Assembly: GCA_949752795.1 (NCBI GenBank)
Contig: CATKHW010000010.1
Location: 248,001-312,000, forward strand
Length of the DNA stretch: 64,000 bases
DNA from: Hyperoodon ampullatus
Taxonomy: Eukaryota; Chordata; Mammalia; Artiodactyla; Ziphiidae
Reading direction: 5' to 3'
Shown here: positions 8,694 through 22,603 of the stretch, in pieces
How the letters are laid out: each line of letters starts with the position of its first letter
Position numbering within the stretch: the stretch's first letter is position 1
Notes under the pieces: generated by a model
The model's input: only the letters and a program-made list of their open reading frames with translations
The model's database searches: none
What the model was told of the DNA's origin: nothing
Position numbers and translations under genes: made by a program

Positions 8694-10433
8694 TTTAGAA
8701 ACCTTTCGTATTCACAGTGTGTCCATTCTCTAGGTTTCCGGTACATGTTATAACTGTAGTAATATTCCCTTCAACCTGGAGAGTTGGGACCCATGGAATG
8801 GGTGCCATGCATTATTGCTTTAAAGGGTCTGCATTTGCTCACCCAATCTCACCAATCCTCTCAGTCCCAAGTGTGCAGCCTTATGCCACATCCAGCTGTC
8901 ATTGTAGATAGGGTCATTCCAGGTTTCATCAGAGACCCTGAAGGAATTGTAAAGAATTTTCCAGTTTTTTTTGTTTTCTTTTTGAAATTCCTTTTTATAG
9001 TGGGTTTGAGCTGATTCTCGCTGCCATGTTTATGCCAGTCTAGACACACTTGATTCCCTTACGGAGACATATAAATACATAGGTTTTAACATTTTTACAA
9101 GTCAGATATATTCCCCTGTGGGAAATATGGGGTTTTGAGTCCCTTTCACTGAGGAAGGTGTAGGTCTTGTCTATTCCATAGTTGGTGTTTGGAACGGTAC
9201 CTGTGCTTATATCAAACTCTGGTTTTATGCATCACCCCACCTCTCCTTCCCCCTTAAGCAGGCATAAGAGTGTTTTCTAAATGTGAGACACTGTTCTCTT
9301 TCCTAACTCAGTTCAAGTGTAGCCATGTTTACAGGATCTTCATAAGTGATATCTTATGATAAGTTTCTTTTTCTCTGTGACTTATTTCACTTAGAATCAT
9401 CGTACCTGAATCCACCCATTTTGCTGCTACTGGTCTTATGACATTGATTTCATGGTTGAGGGATATTCCATCGTACGTAAGTACCACAATTTTTTGAACC
9501 ATTTTTATATTTCCTGGGATATTTAAGGTGTACCCAAGTTGAGGTCCTTGTAAGCAGTGCAGCCCGAAATTTTGGGGTGGCTCTGTCTTATTGATTTTCA
9601 GTTTTCCCAAGGTATATTCCCTAGACTGGAAGTGCCCTTGGCTCTGTAGCTCTGTTCTTTACTTGTTTTAGGGAACACAATGCACTCCTCCAGAGAGGCA
9701 GTTGGCAATTTACATCCCGCCCATCAGCATAACAAGGCTCCCTGTTCTCCAGGGCCTGTCTTGCCTTTCTGGTTTTTACACATTTTGTGGATGTCCCTTT
9801 TGACTGGTGGGAAGTGATACTTCTTTGTAGTGCAGATTTGCATTGCTCGCTTGCTTGCTTGGCCAAAAAGGGCGTATGCGTTTTCTCCTGAATATATTCA
9901 GGAGAAAACGCATACGCCCTTTTTGGCCAAGTGCATCATTGTCGAAGTTGTGCCCCTCTTCCTGTGCTTTAAAGGCGATTCCAACGTACCTCTTGAAATC
10001 TGTTTCCTGCTATTCTGCCTCGCTTTCAAGTCCGCCTCGTTGCCTACCCTCAAAAGATTTTTGGACGATAGTTGTCCTTTATTACTCGGCCACTTTGTGA
10101 ATTGCTGTGCCCCTGAGCTCCATTTCTCAACTCGTTTTTGGTGAGCTGACCGCAAGTCCAAAATTTTGGTTCAGGACCTATACTGGTTCCCGGTGGGTGG
10201 CTGAGACTTTGGTTAATTCTTCTTCCTGCCGGGAAATTACAGTGATATGTGCCCGTCCAAATGCCTAACAGCTACTCTCTCATTGGTTCTCCCTCTTCCC
10301 TTTCATCCTCTGCCAAATTGGCAACCTGTGCGAACCAGGAGGTTAAAGGGGCTGTCTCTCCAAGTTGGGAGGTTGATAGTAAAGCAGATGGAAAGTCAAA
10401 CTGGAGCACCAGGATAGGGACTATTCGTTGAGT
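8694..10433 (+). repeat. Satellite monomer M6 (1,740 bp)
   Basis: Carries T8 in the antisense poly(A) and a CCACTTTGTG variant near 10,090 shared with M8. The palindrome at 9859-9930 is perfect. ORF2 tail remnant: 9329-9610, minus. Confidence 0.93.
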
Positions 10434-12172
10434 TTTAGAAACCTTTTGTATTCACAGTGTGTCTGTTCTCTAGGTTTCCGGTACATGTTATAACTGTAGT
10501 AATATTCCCTTCAACCTGGAGAGTTGGGACCCATGGAATGGGTGCCATGCATTATTACTTTAAAGGGTCTGCATTTGCTCACCAAATCTCACCAATCGTC
10601 TCAGTCCCAAGTGTCCAGCCTTATGCCACATCCAGCTGTCGTTGTAGATAGGGTCATTCCAGGGTTCATCAGAGACCCTCAAGGAATTGTAAAGAATTTC
10701 CCAGTTTTTTTGTTTTGTTTTTGAAATTCCTTTTTATAGTGGGTTTGAGCTGATTCTCACTGCCATGTTTATGCCAGTCTAGACACACTTGATTCCCTTA
10801 CGGAGACATATCAATATATAGGTTTTAAGATTCTTACTAGTCAGATATATTCCTCTGTGGGAAATATGGGGTTTTGAGTCCCTTTCACTGAGGAAGGTGT
10901 AGGTCTTGTCTATTCCATAGTTGGTTTTTGGAATGGTACCTGTGCTTATATCAAACTCTGGGTTTATGCATCACCCCACCTCTCCTTCCCCCTTAAGACG
11001 GCATAAGAGTGTTTTCTAAAGGTGAGACACTGTTCTCTTTCCTAATTCAGTTCAAGTGTAGCCATGTTTACAGGATCTCCATAAGTGATATCTTATGATA
11101 ATTTTTTTTTTCTCTGTGACTTATTTCACTTAGAATCATCGTACCTGAATCTACCCATTTTGCTGCTACTGGTCTTATGACATTGATTTCATGGCTGAGG
11201 GATATTTCATCGTACGTAAATACCACAATTTTTTGAACCATTTTTATATTTCCTGGGATATTTAAGGTGTACCCAAGTTGAGGTCCTTGTAAGCAGTGCA
11301 GCCCGAAATTTTGGGGTGGCTCTGTCTTATTGATTTTCAGTTTTCCCAAGGTATATTCCATAGACTGGAAGTGCCCTTGGCTCTGTAGCTCTGTTCTTTA
11401 CTTGTTTTAGGGAACACAATGCACTCCTCCATAGAGGCAGTTGGCAATTTACATCCCGCCCATCAGCATAACAAGGCTCCCTGTTCTCCAGGGCCTGTCT
11501 TGCCTTTCCGGTTTTTACACATTTTGTGGATGTCCCTTTTGACCGGTGGGAAGTGATACTTCTTTGTAGTGCAGATTTGCATTGCCCGCTTGCTTGCTTG
11601 GCCAAAAAGGGCGTATGCGTTTTCTCCTGAATATATTCAGGAGAAAACGCATATGCCCTTTTTGGCCAAGTGCATCATTGTCGAAGTTGTGCCCCTCTTC
11701 CTGTGCTTTAAAGGCGATTCTAACGTACCTCTTGAAATCTGTTTCCTGCTATTCTGCCTCGCTTTCAAGTCCGCCTCGTTGCCTTCCCTCAACAGATTTT
11801 TGGACGATAGTTGTCCTTTATTACTCGGCCAGTTTGTGAATTGCTGTGCCCCTGAGCTCCATTTCTCAACTCGTTTTTGGTGAGCTGACCGCAAGTCCAA
11901 AATTTTGGTTCAGGACCTATACTGGTTCCCGGTGGGTGGCTGAGACTTTGGTTAATTCTTCTTCCTGCCGGGAAATTACAGTGATATGTGCCCGTCCAAA
12001 TGCCTAACAGCTACTCTCTCATTGGTTCTCCCTCTTCCCTTTCATCCTCTGCCAAATTGGCAACCTGTGCGAACCAGGAGGTTAAAGGGGCTGTCTCTCC
12101 AATTTGGGAGGTTGATAGTAAAGCAGATGGAAAGTCAAACCGGAGCACCAGGATAGGGACTATTCGTTGAGT
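10434..12172 (+). repeat. Satellite monomer M7 (1,739 bp)
   Basis: CCATAGAC near 11,358 replaces the usual CCCTAGAC, which removes a minus-strand stop and joins two ORF2 pieces in one frame (11327-11605). TTAAGACGGC near 10,994 is private. The palindrome at 11598-11669 has one mismatched pair. Confidence 0.93.
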
Positions 12173-13911
12173 TTTAGAAACCTTTCGTATTCACAGTGTG
12201 TCCGTTCTCTAGGTTTCCGGTACATTTTATAACTGTAGTAATATTCCCTTCAACCTGGAGAGTTGGGACCCATGGAATGGGTGCCATGCATTATTACTTT
12301 AAAGGGTCTGCATTTGCTCACCAAATCTCACGAATCGTCTCAGTCCCAAGTGTCCAGCCTTATGCCACATCCAGCTGTCATTGTAGATAGGGTCATTCCA
12401 GGGTTCATCAGAGACCCTGAAGGAATTGTAAAGAATTTCCCAGTTTTTTTGTTTTGTTTTTGAAATTCCTTTTTATAGTGGGTTTGAGCTGATTCTCGCT
12501 GCCATGTTTATGCCAGTCTAGACACACTTGATTCCCTTATGGAGACATATCAATACATAGGTTTTAAGATTCTTACTAGTCAGATATATTCCTCTGCGGT
12601 AAATATGGGGTTTTGAGTCCCTTTCACTGAGGAAGGTGTAGGCCTTGTCTATTCTATAGTTGGTTTTTGGAACGGTACCTGTGCTTATATCAAACTCTGG
12701 GTTTATGCATCACCCCACCTCTCCTTCCTCCTTAAGCAGGCATAAGAGTGTTTTCTAAATGTGAGACACTGTTCTCTTTCCTAACTCAGTTCAAGTGTAG
12801 CCATGTTTACAGGATCTTCATAAGTGATATCTTATGATAAGTTTCTTTTTCTCTGTGACTTATTTCACTTAGAATCATCGTACCTGAATCCACCCATTTT
12901 GCTGCTACTGGTCTTATGACATTGATTTCATGGCTGAGGGATATTCCATCGTACGTAAGTACCACAATTTTTTGAACCATTTTTATATTTCCTGGGATAT
13001 TTAAGGTGTACCCAAGTTGAGGTCCTTGTAAGCAGTGCAGCCCGAAATTTTGGGGTGGCTCTGTCTTATTGATTTTCAGTTTTCCCAAGGTATATTCCAT
13101 AGACTGGAAGTGCCCTTGGCTCTGTAGCTCTGTTCTTTACTTGGTTTAGGGAACACAATGCACTCCTCCAGAGAGGCAGTTGGCAATTTACATCCCGCCC
13201 ATCAGCATAACAAGGCTCCCTGTTCTCCAGGGCCTGTCTTGCCTTTCTGGTTTTTACACATTTTGTGGATGTCCCTTTTGACTGGTGGGAAGTGATACTT
13301 CTTTGTAGTGCAGATTTGCATTGCTCGCTTGTTTGCTTGGCCAAAAAGGGCGTATGGGTTTTCTCCTGAATATATTCAGGAGAAAACGCATACGCCCTTT
13401 TTGGCCAAGTGCATCATTGTCGAAGTTGTGCCCCTCTTCCTGTGCTTTAAAGGCGATTCCAACGTACCTCTTGAAATCTGTTTCCTGCTATTCTGCCTCG
13501 CTTTCAAGTCCGCCTCGTTGCCTACCCTCAAAAGATTTTTGGACGATAGTTGTCCTTTATTACTCGGCCACTTTGTGAATTGCTGTGCCCCTGAGCTCCA
13601 TTTCTCAACTCGTTTTTGGTGAGCTGACCGCAAGTCCAAAATTTTGGTTCAGGACCTATACTGGTTCCCGGTGGGTGGCTGAGACTTTGGTTAATTCTTC
13701 TTCCTGCCGGGAAATTACAGTGATATGTGCCCGTCCAAATGCCTAACAGCTACTCTCTCATTGGTTCTCCCTCTTCCCTTTCATCCTCTGCCAAATTGGC
13801 AACCTGTGCGAACCAGGAGGTTAAAGGGGCTGTCTCTCCAAGTTGGGAGGTTGATAGTAAAGCAGATGGAAAGTCAAACCGGAGCACCAGGATAGGGACT
13901 ATTCGTTGAGT
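12173..13911 (+). repeat. Satellite monomer M8 (1,739 bp)
   Basis: The start is of M2/M11 type (CTCACGAATCG). After the palindrome it follows M6 (CCTACCCTCAAAAG, CCACTTTG). It has the CCATAGAC stop-loss variant near 13,097. The palindrome at 13337-13408 has one mismatched pair (TATGGGTT). Confidence 0.93.
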
Positions 13912-15650
13912 TTTAGAAACCTTTTGTATTCACAGTGTGTCCGTTCTCTAGGTTTCCGGTACATGTTATAACTGTAGTAATATTCCCTTCAACCTGGAGA
14001 GTTGGGACCCATGGAATGGGTGCCATGCATTATAACTTTAAAGGGTCTGCATTTGCTCACCAAATCTCACCAATCGTCTCAGTCCCAAGTGTCCAGCCTT
14101 ATGCCACATCCAGCTGTCGTTGTAGATAGGGTCATTCCAGGGTTCATCAGAGACCCTGAAGGAATTGTAAAGAATTTCCCAGTTTTTTTGTTTTGTTTTT
14201 GAAATTCCTTTTTATAGTGGGTTTGAGCTGATTCTCACTGCCATGTTTATGCCAGTCTAGACACACTTGATTCCCTTACGGAGACATATCAATATATAGG
14301 TTTTAAGATTCTTACTAGTCAGATATATTCCTCTGAGGGATATATGGGGTTTTGAGTCCCTTTCACTGAGGAAGGTGTAGGTCTTTTCTATTCCATAGTT
14401 GGTTTTTGGAACGGTACCTGTGCTTATATCAAACTCTGGGTTTATGCATCACCCCACCTGTCCTTCCCCCTTAAGAAGGCATAAGAGTGTTTTCTAAATG
14501 TGAGACACTGTTCTCTTTCCTAACTCAGTTCAAGTGTAGCCATATTTACAGGATCTTAATAAGTGATATCTTATGATAAGTTTCTTTTTCTGTGCGACTT
14601 ATTTCACTTAGAATCATCGTACCTGAATCCACCCATTTTGCTGCTACTGGTCTTATGACATTGATTTCATGGCTGAGGGATATTCCATCGTACGTAAGTA
14701 CCACAATTTTTTGAACCATTTTTATATTTCCTGGGATATTTAAGGTGTACCCAAGTTGAGGTCCTTGTAAGCAGTGCAGCCCTAAATTTTGGGGTGGCTC
14801 TGTCTTATTGATTTTCAGTTTTCCCAAGGTATATTCCCTAGACTGGAAGGGCCCTTGGCTCTGTAGCTCTGTTCTTTACTTGTTTTAGGGAACACAATGC
14901 ACTCCTCCAGAGAGGCAGTTGGCAATTTACATCCCGCCCATCAGCATAACAAGGCTCCCTGTTCTCCAGGGCCTGTCTTGCCTTTCTGGTTTTTACACAT
15001 TTTGTGGATGTCCCTTTTGACCAGTGGGAAGTGATACTTCTTTGTAGTGCAGATTTGTATTGCCCTCTTGGTTGCTTGGCCAAAAAGGGCGTATGCGTTT
15101 TCTCCTGAATATATTCAGGAGAAAACGCATACGCCCTTTTTGGCCAAGTGCATCATTGTCGAAGTTGTGCCCCTCTTCCTGTGCTTTAAAGGCGATTCCA
15201 ACGTACCTCTTGAAATCTGTTTCCTGCTATTCTGCCTCGCTTTCAAGTCCGCCTCGTTGCCTTCCCTCAACAGATTTTTGGACGATAGTTGTCCTTTATT
15301 ACTCGGCCAGTTTGTGAATTGCTGTGCCCCTGAGCTCCATTTTTCAACTCGTTTTTGGTGAGCTGACCGCAAGTCCAAAATTTTGGTTCAGGACCTATAC
15401 TGGTTCCCGGTGGGTGGCTGAGACTTTGGTTAATTCTTCTTCCTGCCGGGAAATTACAGTGATATGTGCCCGTCCAAATGCCTAACAGCTACTCTCTCAT
15501 TGGTTCTCCCTCTTCCCTTTCATCCTCTGCCAAATTGGCAACCTGTGCGAACCAGGAGGTTAAAGGGGCTGTCTCTCCAAGTTGGGAGGTTGATAGTAAA
15601 GCAGATGGAAAGTTAAACCGGAGCACCAGGAGAGGGACTATTCGTTGAGT
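13912..15650 (+). repeat. Satellite monomer M9 (1,739 bp)
   Basis: Private ATTATAACTTT near 14,030 and CTCTTGGTTGCTTGG just before the palindrome. The palindrome at 15076-15147 is perfect. ORF2 tail remnant: 14546-14827, minus. Confidence 0.93.
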
Positions 15651-17388
15651 TTTAGAAACCTTTCGTATTCACAGTGTGTCCGTTCTCTAGGATTCCGATA
15701 CATGTTATAACTGTAGTAATATTCCCTTCAACCTGGAGAGTTGGGACCCATGGAATGGGTGCCTTGCATTATTGCTTTAAAGGGTCTGCATTTGCTCACC
15801 CAATCTCACCAATCCTCTCATTCCCAAGTGTCCAGCCTTATGCCACATCCAGCTGTCGTTGTAAATAGGGTCATTCCAGGGTTCATCAGAGACCCTGAAG
15901 GAATTGTAAATAATTTCCCAGTTTTTTTGTTTTGTTTTTGAAATTCCTTTTTATAGTGGGTTTGAGCTGATTCTCGCTGCCATGTTTATGCCAGTCTAGA
16001 CACACTTGATTCCCTACGAAGACATATCAATCTATAGGTTTTAAGATTCTTACTAGTCAGATATATTCCTCTGCAGGAAATATGGAGTTTTGAGTCCCTT
16101 TCACTGAAGAAGGTGTAGGTCTTGTCTATTCCATAGTTGGTTTTTGGAACGGTACCTGTGCTTATATCAAACTCTGGTTTTATGCATCACCCCACCTCTC
16201 CTTCCCCCTTAAGCAGGCATAAGAGTGTTTTCTAATTGTGAGACACTGTTCTCTTTCCTAACTCAGTTCAAGTGTAGCCATGTTTACAGGATCTTCATAA
16301 GTGATATCTTATGATAAGTTTCTTTTTCTGTGTGACTTATTTCACTTAGAATCATCCTAGCTGAATCCACCCATTTTGCTGCTACTGGTCTTATGACATT
16401 GATTTCATGGCTGAAGGATATTCCATCGTACGTAAGTACCACAATTTTTTGAACCATTTTTATATTTCCTGGGATATTTAAGGTGTACCCAAGTTGAGGT
16501 CCTTGTAAGCAGTGCAGCCCTAAATTTTGGGGTGGCTCTGTCTTATTGATTTTCAGTTTTCCCAAGGAATATTCCCTAGACTGGAAGTGCCCTTGGCTCT
16601 GTAGCTCTGTTGTTTACTTGTTTTAGGGAACACAATGCACTCCTCCAAAGAGGCAGTTGGCAATTTACATCCCGCCCATCAGCATAACAAGGCTCCCTGT
16701 TCTCCAGGGCCTGTCTTGCCTTTCTGGTTTTTACACATTTTGTGGATGTCCCTTTTGACCGGTGGGAAGTGATACTTCTTTGTAGTGTAGATTTGCATTG
16801 TCCGCTTGCTTGCTTGGCCCAAAAGGGCGTATGCGTTTTCTCCTAAATATATTCAGGAGAAAACGCATACGCCCTTTTTGGCCACGTGCATCATTGTCGA
16901 ATTTGTGCCCCTCTTCCTGTGCTTTAAAGGCGATTCCAACGTACCTCTTGAAATCTGTTTCCTGCTATTCTGCCTCGCTTTCAAGTCCGCCTCGTGGCCT
17001 TCCCTCAACAGATTTTTGGACGATAGTTGTCCTTTATTACTCGGCCAATTTGTGAATTGCTGTGCCCCTGAGCTCCATTTCTCAACTCGTTTTTGGTGAG
17101 CTGACCGCAAGTCCAAAATTTTGGTTCAGGACCTATACTGGTTCCCGGTGGGTGGCTGAGACTTTGGTTAATTCTTCTTCCTGCCGGGAAATTACAGTGA
17201 TATGTGCCCGTCCAAATGCCTAACAGCTACTCTCTCATTGGTTCTCCCTCTTCCCTTTCATCCTCTGCCAAATTGGCAACCTGTGCGAACCAGGAGGTTA
17301 AAGGGGCTGTCTCTCCAATTTGGGAGGTTGATAGTAAAGCAGATGGAAAGTCAAACCGGAGCACCAGGATAGGGACTATTCGTTGAGT
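15651..17388 (+). repeat. Satellite monomer M10 (1,738 bp), mosaic
   Basis: The first half resembles M17 and M20 (GGATTCCGATAC; TCCCTACG-AGACATATCAATCTATAGG, which lacks one T). From ~16,350 it follows M1 and M12 (ATCATCCTA; CTGAAGGATATTCC; GTGTAGATTTGCATTGTCC). The palindrome at 16814-16885 has three mismatched pairs. Confidence 0.93.
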
Positions 17389-19126
17389 TTTAGAAACCTT
17401 TTGTATTCACAGTGTGTCCGTTCTCTAGGTTTCCGGTACATGTTATAACTGTAGTAATATTCCCTTCAACCTGGAGAGTTGGGACCCATGGAATGGGTGC
17501 CATGCATTATTACTTTAAAGGGTCTGCATTTGCTCACCAAATCTCACGAATCGTCTCAGTCCCAAGTGTCCAGCCTTATGCCACATCCAGCTGTCATTGT
17601 AGATAGGGTCATTCCAGGGTTCATCAGAGACCCTGAAGGAATTGTAAAGAATTTCCCAGTTTTTTTGTTTTGTTTTTGAAATTCCTTTTTATAGTGGGTT
17701 TGAGCTGATTCTCGCTGCCATGTTTATGCCAGTCTAGACACACTTGATTCCCTTATGGAGACATATCAATACATAGGTTTTAAGATTTTTACTAGTCAGA
17801 TATATTCCTCTGCGGGAAATATGGGGTTTTGAGTCCCTTTCACTGAGGAAGGTGTAGGCCTTGTCTATTCTATAGTTGGTTTTTGGAACGGTACCTGTGC
17901 TTATATCAAACTCTGGGTTTATGCATCACCCCACCTCTCCTTCCTCCTTAAGCAGGCATAAGAGTGTTTTCTAAATTTGAGACACTGTTCTCTTTCCTAA
18001 CTCAGTTCAAGTGTAGCCATGTTTACAGGATCTTCATAAGTGATATCTTATGATAAGTTTCTTTTTCTCTGTGACTTATTTCACTTAGAATCATCGTACC
18101 TGAATCCACCCATTTTGCTGCTACTGGTCTTATGACATTGATTTCATGGCTGAGGGATATTCCATCGTACGTAAGTACCACAATTTTTGAACCATTTTTA
18201 TATTTCCTGGGATATTTAAGGTGTACCCAAGTTGAGGTCCTTGTAAGCAGTGCAGCCCGAAATTTTGGGGTGGCTCTGTCTTATTGATTTTCAGTTTTCC
18301 CAAGGTATATTCCATAGACTGGAAGTGCCCTTGGCTCTGTAGCTCTGTTCTTTACTTGTTTTAGGGAACACAATGCACTCCTCCAGAGAGGCAGTTGGCA
18401 ATTTACATCCCGCCCATCAGCATAACAAGGCTCCCTGTTCTCCAGGGCCTGTCTTGCCTTTCTGGTTTTTACACATATTGTGGGTGTCCCTTTTGACCGG
18501 TGGGAAGTGATACTTCTTTGTAGTGCAGATTTGCATTGCCCCCTTGCTTGCTTGGCCAAAAAGGGCATATGCATTTTCTCCTGAATATATTCAGGAGAAA
18601 ACGCATACGCCCTTTTTGGCCAAGTGCATCATTGTCGAAGTTGTGCCCCTCTTCCTGTGCTTTAAAGGCGATTCCAACGTACCTCTTGAAATCTATTTCC
18701 TGCTATTCTGCCTCGCTTTCAAGTCCGCCTCGTTGCCTTCCCTCAACAGATTTTTGGACGATAGTTGTCCTTTATTACTCGGCCAGTTTGTGAATTGCTG
18801 TGCCCCTGAGCTCCATTTCTCAACTCGTTTTTGGTGAGCTGACCGCAAGTCCAAAATTTTGGTTCAGGACCTATACTGGTTCCCGGTGGGGGGCTGAGAC
18901 TTTGGTTAATTCTTCTTCCTGCCGGGAAATTGCAGTGATATGTGCCCGTCCAAATGCCTAACAGCTACTCTCTCATTGGTTCTCCCTCTTCCCTTTCATC
19001 CTCTGCCAAATTGGCAACCTGTGCGAACCAGGAGGTTAAAGGGGCTGTCTCTCCAAGTTGGGGGGTTGATAGTAAAGCAGATGGAAAGTCAAACCGGAGC
19101 ACCAGGAGAGGGACTATTCGTTGAGT
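17389..19126 (+). repeat. Satellite monomer M11 (1,738 bp)
   Basis: M2/M13 type. A one-base contraction of the T6 run near 18,185 frameshifts the ORF2 tail remnant, leaving only a 61-codon frame at 18130-18315. The palindrome at 18552-18623 has two mismatched pairs. Confidence 0.93.
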
Positions 19127-20865
19127 TTTAGAAACCTTTCGTATTCACCTTGGGTCCGTTCTCTAGGTTTCCGGTACATGTTATAACTGTAGTAATATTC
19201 CCTTCAACCTGGAGAGTTGGGACACATGGAATGGGTGCCATGCATTATTACTTTAAAGGGTCTGCATTTGCTCACAAAATCTCACCAATCGTCTCAGTCC
19301 CAAGTGTCCAGCCTTATGCCACATCCAGCTGTCGTTGTAGATAGGGTCATTCCAGGGTTCATCAGAGACCCTGAAGGAATTGCAAAGAATTTCCCAGTTT
19401 TTTTGGTTTGTTTTTGAAATTCCTTTTTATAGTGGGTTTGAGCTGATTCTCGCTGCCATGTTTATGCCAGTCTAGACACACTTGATTCCCTTACGGAGAC
19501 ATATCAATACATAGGTTTTAAGATTCTTACTAGTCAGATACATTCCTCTGAGGGATATATGGGGTTTTGAGTCCCTTTCACTGAGGAAGGTGTAGGTGTT
19601 GTCTATTCCATAGTTGGTTTTTGGAACGGTACCTGTGCTTATATCAAACTCTGGGTTTATGCATCACCCCACCTCTCCTTCCCCCTTAAACAGGCATAAG
19701 AGTGTTTTCTAAATGTGAGACATTCTTCTCTTTCCTAACTCAGTTCAAGTTTAGCCATGTTTACAGGATCTTAATAAGTGATATCTTATGATAAGTTTCT
19801 TTTTCTGTGCGACTTATTTCACTTAGAATCATCCTACCTGAATCCACCCATTTTGCTGCTACTGGTCTTATGACATTGATTTCATGGCTGAGGGATATTC
19901 CATCGTACAAAAGTACCACAATTTTTTGAACCATTTTTATATTTCCTGGGATATTTAAGGTGTACCCAAGTTGAGGTCCTTGTAAGCAGTGCAGCCCTAA
20001 ATTTTGGGGTGGCTCTGTCTTATTGATTTTCAGTTTTCCCAAGGAATATTCCCTAGACTGGAAGTGCCCTTGGCTCTGTAGCTCTGTTGTTTACTTGTTT
20101 TAGGGAACACAATGCACTCCTCCAGAGAGGCAGTTGGCAATTTACATCCCGCCCATCAGCATAACAAGGCACCCTGTTCTCCAGGGCCTGTCTTGCCTTT
20201 CTGGTTTTTACACATTTTGTGGACGTCCCTTTTGACCGGTGGGAAGTGATACTTCTTTGTAGTGTAGATTTGCATTGTCCGCTTGCTTGCTTGGCCAAAA
20301 AGGGCGTATGCGTTTTCTCCTAAATATATTCAGGAGAAAACGCATACGCCCTTTTTGGCCACGTGCATCATTGTCGAAGTTGTGCCCCTCTTCCTGTGCT
20401 TTAAAGGCGATTCCAACGTACCTCTTGAAATCTGTTTCCTGCTATTCTGCCTCGCTTTCAAGTCCGCCTCGTTGCCTTCCCTCAACAGATTTTTGGACGA
20501 TAGTTGTCCTTTATTACTCGGCCAGTTTGTGAATTGCTGTGCCCCTGAGCTCCATTTCTCAACTCGTTTTTGGTGAGCTGACCGCAAGTCCAAAATTTTG
20601 GTTCAGGACCTATACTGGTTCCCGGTGGGTGGCTGAGACTTTGGTTAATTCTTCTTCCTGCCGGGAAATTACAGTGATATGTGCCCGTCCAAATGCCTAA
20701 CAGCTACTCTCTCATTGGTTCTCCCTCTTCCCTTTCATCCTCTGCCAAATTGGCAACCTGTGCGAACCAGGAGGTTAAAGGGGCTGTCTCTCCAATTTGG
20801 GAGGTTGATAGTAAAGCATATGTAAAGTCAAACCGGAGCACCAGGATAGGGACTATTCGTTGAGT
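19127..20865 (+). repeat. Satellite monomer M12 (1,739 bp)
   Basis: M1 type. Carries a private substitution cluster near 19,148-19,154 (CACCTTGGGTCC in place of CACAGTGTGTCC) and GTACAAAAGTACC near 19,908. The palindrome at 20291-20362 has two mismatched pairs. ORF2 tail remnant: 19761-20042, minus. Confidence 0.93.
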
Positions 20866-22603
20866 TTTAGAAACCTTTTGTATTCACAGTGTGTCCGTTC
20901 TCTAGGTTTCCGGTACATGTTATAACTGTAGTAATATTCCCTTCAACCTGGAGAGTTGGGACCCATGGAATGGGTGCCATGAATTATTACTTTAAAGGGT
21001 CTGCATTTGCTCACCAAATCTCACGAATCGTCTCAGTCCCAAGTGTCCAGCCTTATGCCACATCCAGCTGTCATTGTAGATAGGGTCATTCCAGGGTTCA
21101 TCAGAGACCCTGAAGGAATTGTAAAGAATTTCCCAGTTTTTTTGTTTTGTTTTTGAAATTCCTTTTTATAGTGGGTTTGAGCTGATTCTCGCTGCCATGT
21201 TTATGCCAGTCTAGACACATTGATTCCCTTATGGAGACATATCAATACATAGGTTTTAAGATTCTTACTAGTCAGATATATTCCTCTGCGGGAAATATGG
21301 GGTTTTGAGTCCCTTTCACTGAGGAAGGTGTAGGCCTTGTCTATTCTATAGTTGGTTTTTGGAACGGTACCTGTGCTTATATCAAACTCTGGGTTTATGC
21401 ATCACCCCACCTCTCCTTCCTCCTTAAGCAGGCATAAGAGTGTTTTCTAAATGTGAGACACTGTTCTCTTTCCTAACTCAGTTCAAGTGTAGCCATGTTT
21501 ACAGGATCTTCATAAGTGATATCTTATGATAAGTTTCTTTTTCTCTGTGACTTATTTCACTTAGAATCATCGTACCTGAATCCACCCATTTTGCTGCAAC
21601 TGGTCTTATGACATTGATTTCATGGCTGAGGGATATTCCATCGTACGTAAGTACCACAATTTTTTGAACCATTTTTATATTTCCTGGGATATTTAAGGTG
21701 TACCCAAGTTGAGGTCCTTGTAAGCAGTGCAGCCCTAAATTTTGGGGTGGCTCTGTCTTATTGATTTTCAGTTTTCCCAAGGTATATTCCATAGACTGGA
21801 AGTGCCCTTGGCTCTGTAGCTCTGTTCTTTACTTGTTTTAGGGAACACAATGCACTCCTCCAGAGAGGCAGTTGGCAATTTACATCCCGCCCATCCGCAT
21901 AACAAGGCTCCCTGTTCTCCAGGGCCTGTCTTGCCTTTCTGGTTTTTACACATTTTGTGGGTGTCCCTTTTGACCGGTGGGAAGTGATACTTCTTTGTAG
22001 TGCAGATTTGCATTGCCCCCTTGCTTGCTTGGCCAAAAACGGCATACGCATTTTCTCCTGAATATATTCAGGAGAAAACGCATACGCCCTTTTTGGCCAA
22101 GTGCATCATTGTCGAAGTTGTGCCCCTCTTCCTGTGCTTTAAAGGCGATTCCAACGTACGTCTTGAAATCTATTTCCTGCTATTCTACCCCGCTTTAAAG
22201 TCCGCCTCGTTGCCTTCCCTCAACAGATTTTTGGACGATAGTTGTCCTTTATTACTCGGCCAGTTTGTGAATTGCTGTGCCCCTGAGCTCCATTTCTCAA
22301 CTCGTTTTTGGTGAGCTGACCGCAAGTCCAAAATTTTGGTTCAGGACCTATGCTGGTTCCCGGTGGGTGGCTGAGACTTTGGTTAATTCTTCTTCCTGCC
22401 GGGACATTACAGTGAAATATGCCCGTCCTAATGCCTAACAGCTACTCTCTCATTGGTTCCCCCTCTTCCTTTTCATCCTCTGCCAAATTGGCAACCTGTG
22501 CGAACCAGGAGGTTAAAGGGGCTGTCTCTCCAAGTTGGGAGGTTGATAGTAAAGCAGATGGAAAGTCAAACCGGAGCACCAGGAGAGGGACTATTCGTTG
22601 AGT
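20866..22603 (+). repeat. Satellite monomer M13 (1,738 bp)
   Basis: M2/M11 type. The minus-strand frame 21768-22013 shows the longest readable run of the upstream ORF2 piece (MQICTT...YHFPPV...GEQGALLC). One base is missing near 21,220 (GACACATTGATT). The palindrome at 22029-22100 has four mismatched pairs, all due to left-arm changes. Confidence 0.93.
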
